A model generated the notes under the pieces. It did not search any database, was not told the origin of the DNA, and saw only the letters and a program-made list of their open reading frames with translations. From contig DDIL01000166.1 in assembly GCA_002338515.1 (NCBI GenBank), positions 1 through 5,518 on the forward strand: DNA of 5,518 nt, read 5' to 3'. The DNA comes from Glaciecola sp. UBA1851. GTDB taxonomy: Bacteria > Pseudomonadota > Gammaproteobacteria > Enterobacterales > Alteromonadaceae. Shown here in pieces: positions 4,690 to 5,518 of this stretch (positions are counted from its first letter, which is position 1; each line of letters starts with the position of its first letter). A program made the position numbers and the translations under genes.

Positions 4690-5160
4690 TTAACTGTCAA
4701 ACTCGTTTGGTGTGCCAGATAAGTCTTCCAAAATGTATTCCCAAGTTCGCATGTGGTGATGAAATTTATCTCTCAACGTTTGAGTAACTTCGCTTTGTTC
4801 TCGCAAATCGATAGGTATCTCACTGAGAATTCGCCAATGATTCAATGCACTAATTGCCGCTGCACATAATTGAGCGCTATTTGCATAAGCGTTGCTACTA
4901 GTTTTTATTACATTATCTGTTCTAGTACAAAGTGGCTCTAGCTGAGATTGCTCTATAGGAGCTAAGTTTCTGGTTACTTGATAGTCACGAAGAAGTTGTT
5001 GATACTCAGTATTATCAACATCGATATCTTGACCAGTTTTTTCAACGTAGTCTTGAATAGAACGAGCATAGCCCATTGTTTCAAAGGTGCTCAAATGGAG
5101 CTTTTGAAACATATCTTCACGCGCTTGTAAGCGCGGGTCGACAAACTTATTGTCTTGCAT
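4690..5160 (-). CDS. Unrecognised soluble helical protein
   Basis: I do not recognise this 156-aa protein. It is hydrophilic and mildly acidic, with no signal peptide or membrane segment, so it is likely cytoplasmic. Its residue pattern suggests mostly alpha-helix: stretches near 10-42, 50-66, 85-112 and 121-147, joined by short breaks. Two cysteines (78 and 99) and a HHH cluster (134-136) near FHHHMRTWEYILEDL are present without a recognisable metal-site or catalytic pattern. The start at 5160 is supported by GGAG six bases upstream, the stop lies about 25 bp before a strong terminator, and codon usage looks like that of its neighbours, so the gene is almost certainly real. Nothing around it points to a job. 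Confidence 0.8.
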   Translation of the reverse strand: MQDNKFVDPRLQAREDMFQKLHLSTFETMGYARSIQDYVEKTGQDIDVDNTEYQQLLRDYQVTRNLAPIEQSQLEPLCTRTDNVIKTSSNAYANSAQLCAAAISALNHWRILSEIPIDLREQSEVTQTLRDKFHHHMRTWEYILEDLSGTPNEFDS

Positions 5161-5166
5161 GACTTA

Positions 5167-5170
5167 CTCC
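5167..5170 (-). promoter_or_regulatory. Shine-Dalgarno of the 156-aa gene
   Basis: GGAG on the minus strand lies six bases ahead of the ATG at 5160 and confirms that start. Confidence 0.7.
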
Positions 5171-5183
5171 ATTGATAAAGCTA

Positions 5184-5214
5184 ATTATTCAAAATTGGAT
5201 GTTAACGTTATCAA
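5184..5214 (-). promoter_or_regulatory. Candidate promoter of the 156-aa gene
   Basis: Minus-strand TTGATA (complement of 5209-5214) and AATAAT (complement of 5184-5189) each match five of six consensus bases but are 19 bp apart, longer than ideal. Transcription would begin near 5177, leaving a short leader that contains the Shine-Dalgarno sequence. Confidence 0.35.
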
Positions 5215-5300
5215 TTAATTTACAAGGCATAATCATACGCTATATCAGTCGAATTTAGGAGTGACATAAAAATATATTCGACCAATGTCTTACTGTAACT

Positions 5301-5323
5301 GTCAACTATACATTATAGCTGAC
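5301..5323. promoter_or_regulatory. 23-bp imperfect palindrome, candidate operator
   Basis: Two ten-base arms, GTCAaCTATA and TATAGcTGAC, pair at nine of ten positions around a central CAT. The element ends immediately before a consensus -35 hexamer, a usual location for an activator or repressor dimer. No known regulator site is recognised. Confidence 0.45.
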
Positions 5324-5351
5324 TTGACAAATAAAAATATGTACAAATAAA
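5324..5351 (+). promoter_or_regulatory. Candidate rightward promoter
   Basis: TTGACA (5324-5329) is a perfect -35 hexamer. The best -10 at an acceptable distance is AATAAA (5346-5351, four of six, 16-bp spacer); AATAAT at 5350-5355 is a better match but 20 bp away. It points to the frame that begins at 5405 and continues past the edge. Confidence 0.4.
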
Positions 5352-5404
5352 TAATCCTGAAAAATATACTTTAGTGTAATTTAAAGTTATGTATTCAAGT
5401 CTGT

Positions 5405-5518
5405 ATGAATGAAAATTTCTTTAAAGACTTGATTAAACATATCATAAGACCAATATCTCTATTTTTAAGATCTGCGGGCTACCATTCCACATTTTTCTGC
5501 CATGCAGGCATAAGCGTG
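5405..5518 (+). CDS. Possible partial gene running off the right edge
   Basis: An ATG at 5405 opens a frame of 38 codons with no stop before the window ends, beginning MNENFFKDLIKHIIRP. It lies about 50 bases downstream of the candidate rightward promoter. Against it, no Shine-Dalgarno precedes the ATG, the product matches nothing I know, and the last third falls in a GC-richer patch that is also open on the opposite strand (17 codons ending at a TAA at about 5465-5467), as expected for a non-coding repeat. Treat it as unproven. Confidence 0.22.
   Translation, partial: MNENFFKDLIKHIIRPISLFLRSAGYHSTFFCHAGISV

Larger units (their letters stand above)
5161..5518. other. Right-hand intergenic region with a possible partial gene
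   Basis: These 358 bp hold the minus-strand promoter region of the 156-aa gene (about 5161-5215), a 23-bp imperfect palindrome and a perfect TTGACA facing right (5301-5329), and a reading frame from 5405 that runs off the edge. The last 48 bases are clearly richer in GC than the rest. I see no tRNA or other RNA gene. Confidence 0.6.

Noticed and set aside
5389..5412. Seven-codon leader peptide ATG at 5389
   Set aside because: It has no Shine-Dalgarno, and short frames of this length arise easily by chance; it only matters if the frame from 5405 proves real.

Overview
The window is AT-rich throughout. It carries six ordinary bacterial protein genes, one small membrane-protein gene, and possibly a fragment at the right edge. 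Base composition and the protein families (DUF2721, a short CNNM/CBS protein, DoxX, a membrane-anchored thioredoxin-fold protein, a RimK-like ATP-grasp enzyme) suggest a marine gammaproteobacterium of the Alteromonadales/Colwelliaceae kind. That placement is an inference from sequence character; there is no rRNA or marker gene here to prove it.

Layout, left to right. A strong, probably bidirectional terminator (1-25) closes a minus-strand ATP-grasp ligase gene (40-1014). A 271-bp divergent intergenic region with several short dyads separates it from a plus-strand thioredoxin-like gene (1286-1861). That gene converges, 31 bp apart, on a minus-strand DUF2721 membrane-protein gene (1893-2327), which starts at TTG behind a clear Shine-Dalgarno sequence. 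A 307-bp divergent intergenic region follows. It contains the best promoter in the window, with a perfect 17-bp dyad in its spacer, and it leads into a 61-codon two-helix membrane protein (2635-2820). A CNNM/CBS-pair membrane protein (2886-3956) and a DoxX-family membrane protein (4079-4570) follow on the same strand. The DoxX gene converges, through a bidirectional terminator (4640-4664), on a minus-strand gene for an unrecognised soluble helical protein (4690-5160). The last 358 bp (5161-5518) hold a 23-bp imperfect palindrome beside a perfect TTGACA, a possible truncated reading frame, and a local GC rise at the edge that may be the start of an interspersed repeat.

The genes do not form an obvious pathway. 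Four of the seven encode proteins of the inner membrane with three or more helices, two helices, or a single anchor that contains a redox domain (five if the anchored thioredoxin-like protein is counted), but frequent strand changes and separate promoters argue for mostly independent units. Only the 61-aa gene and the CNNM gene (65-bp gap, no terminator seen) look possibly cotranscribed. I see no CRISPR, transposase, phage, toxin-antitoxin or biosynthetic cluster. The regulatory architecture ahead of the 61-aa gene and the palindrome near 5312 are the parts most worth a second look.
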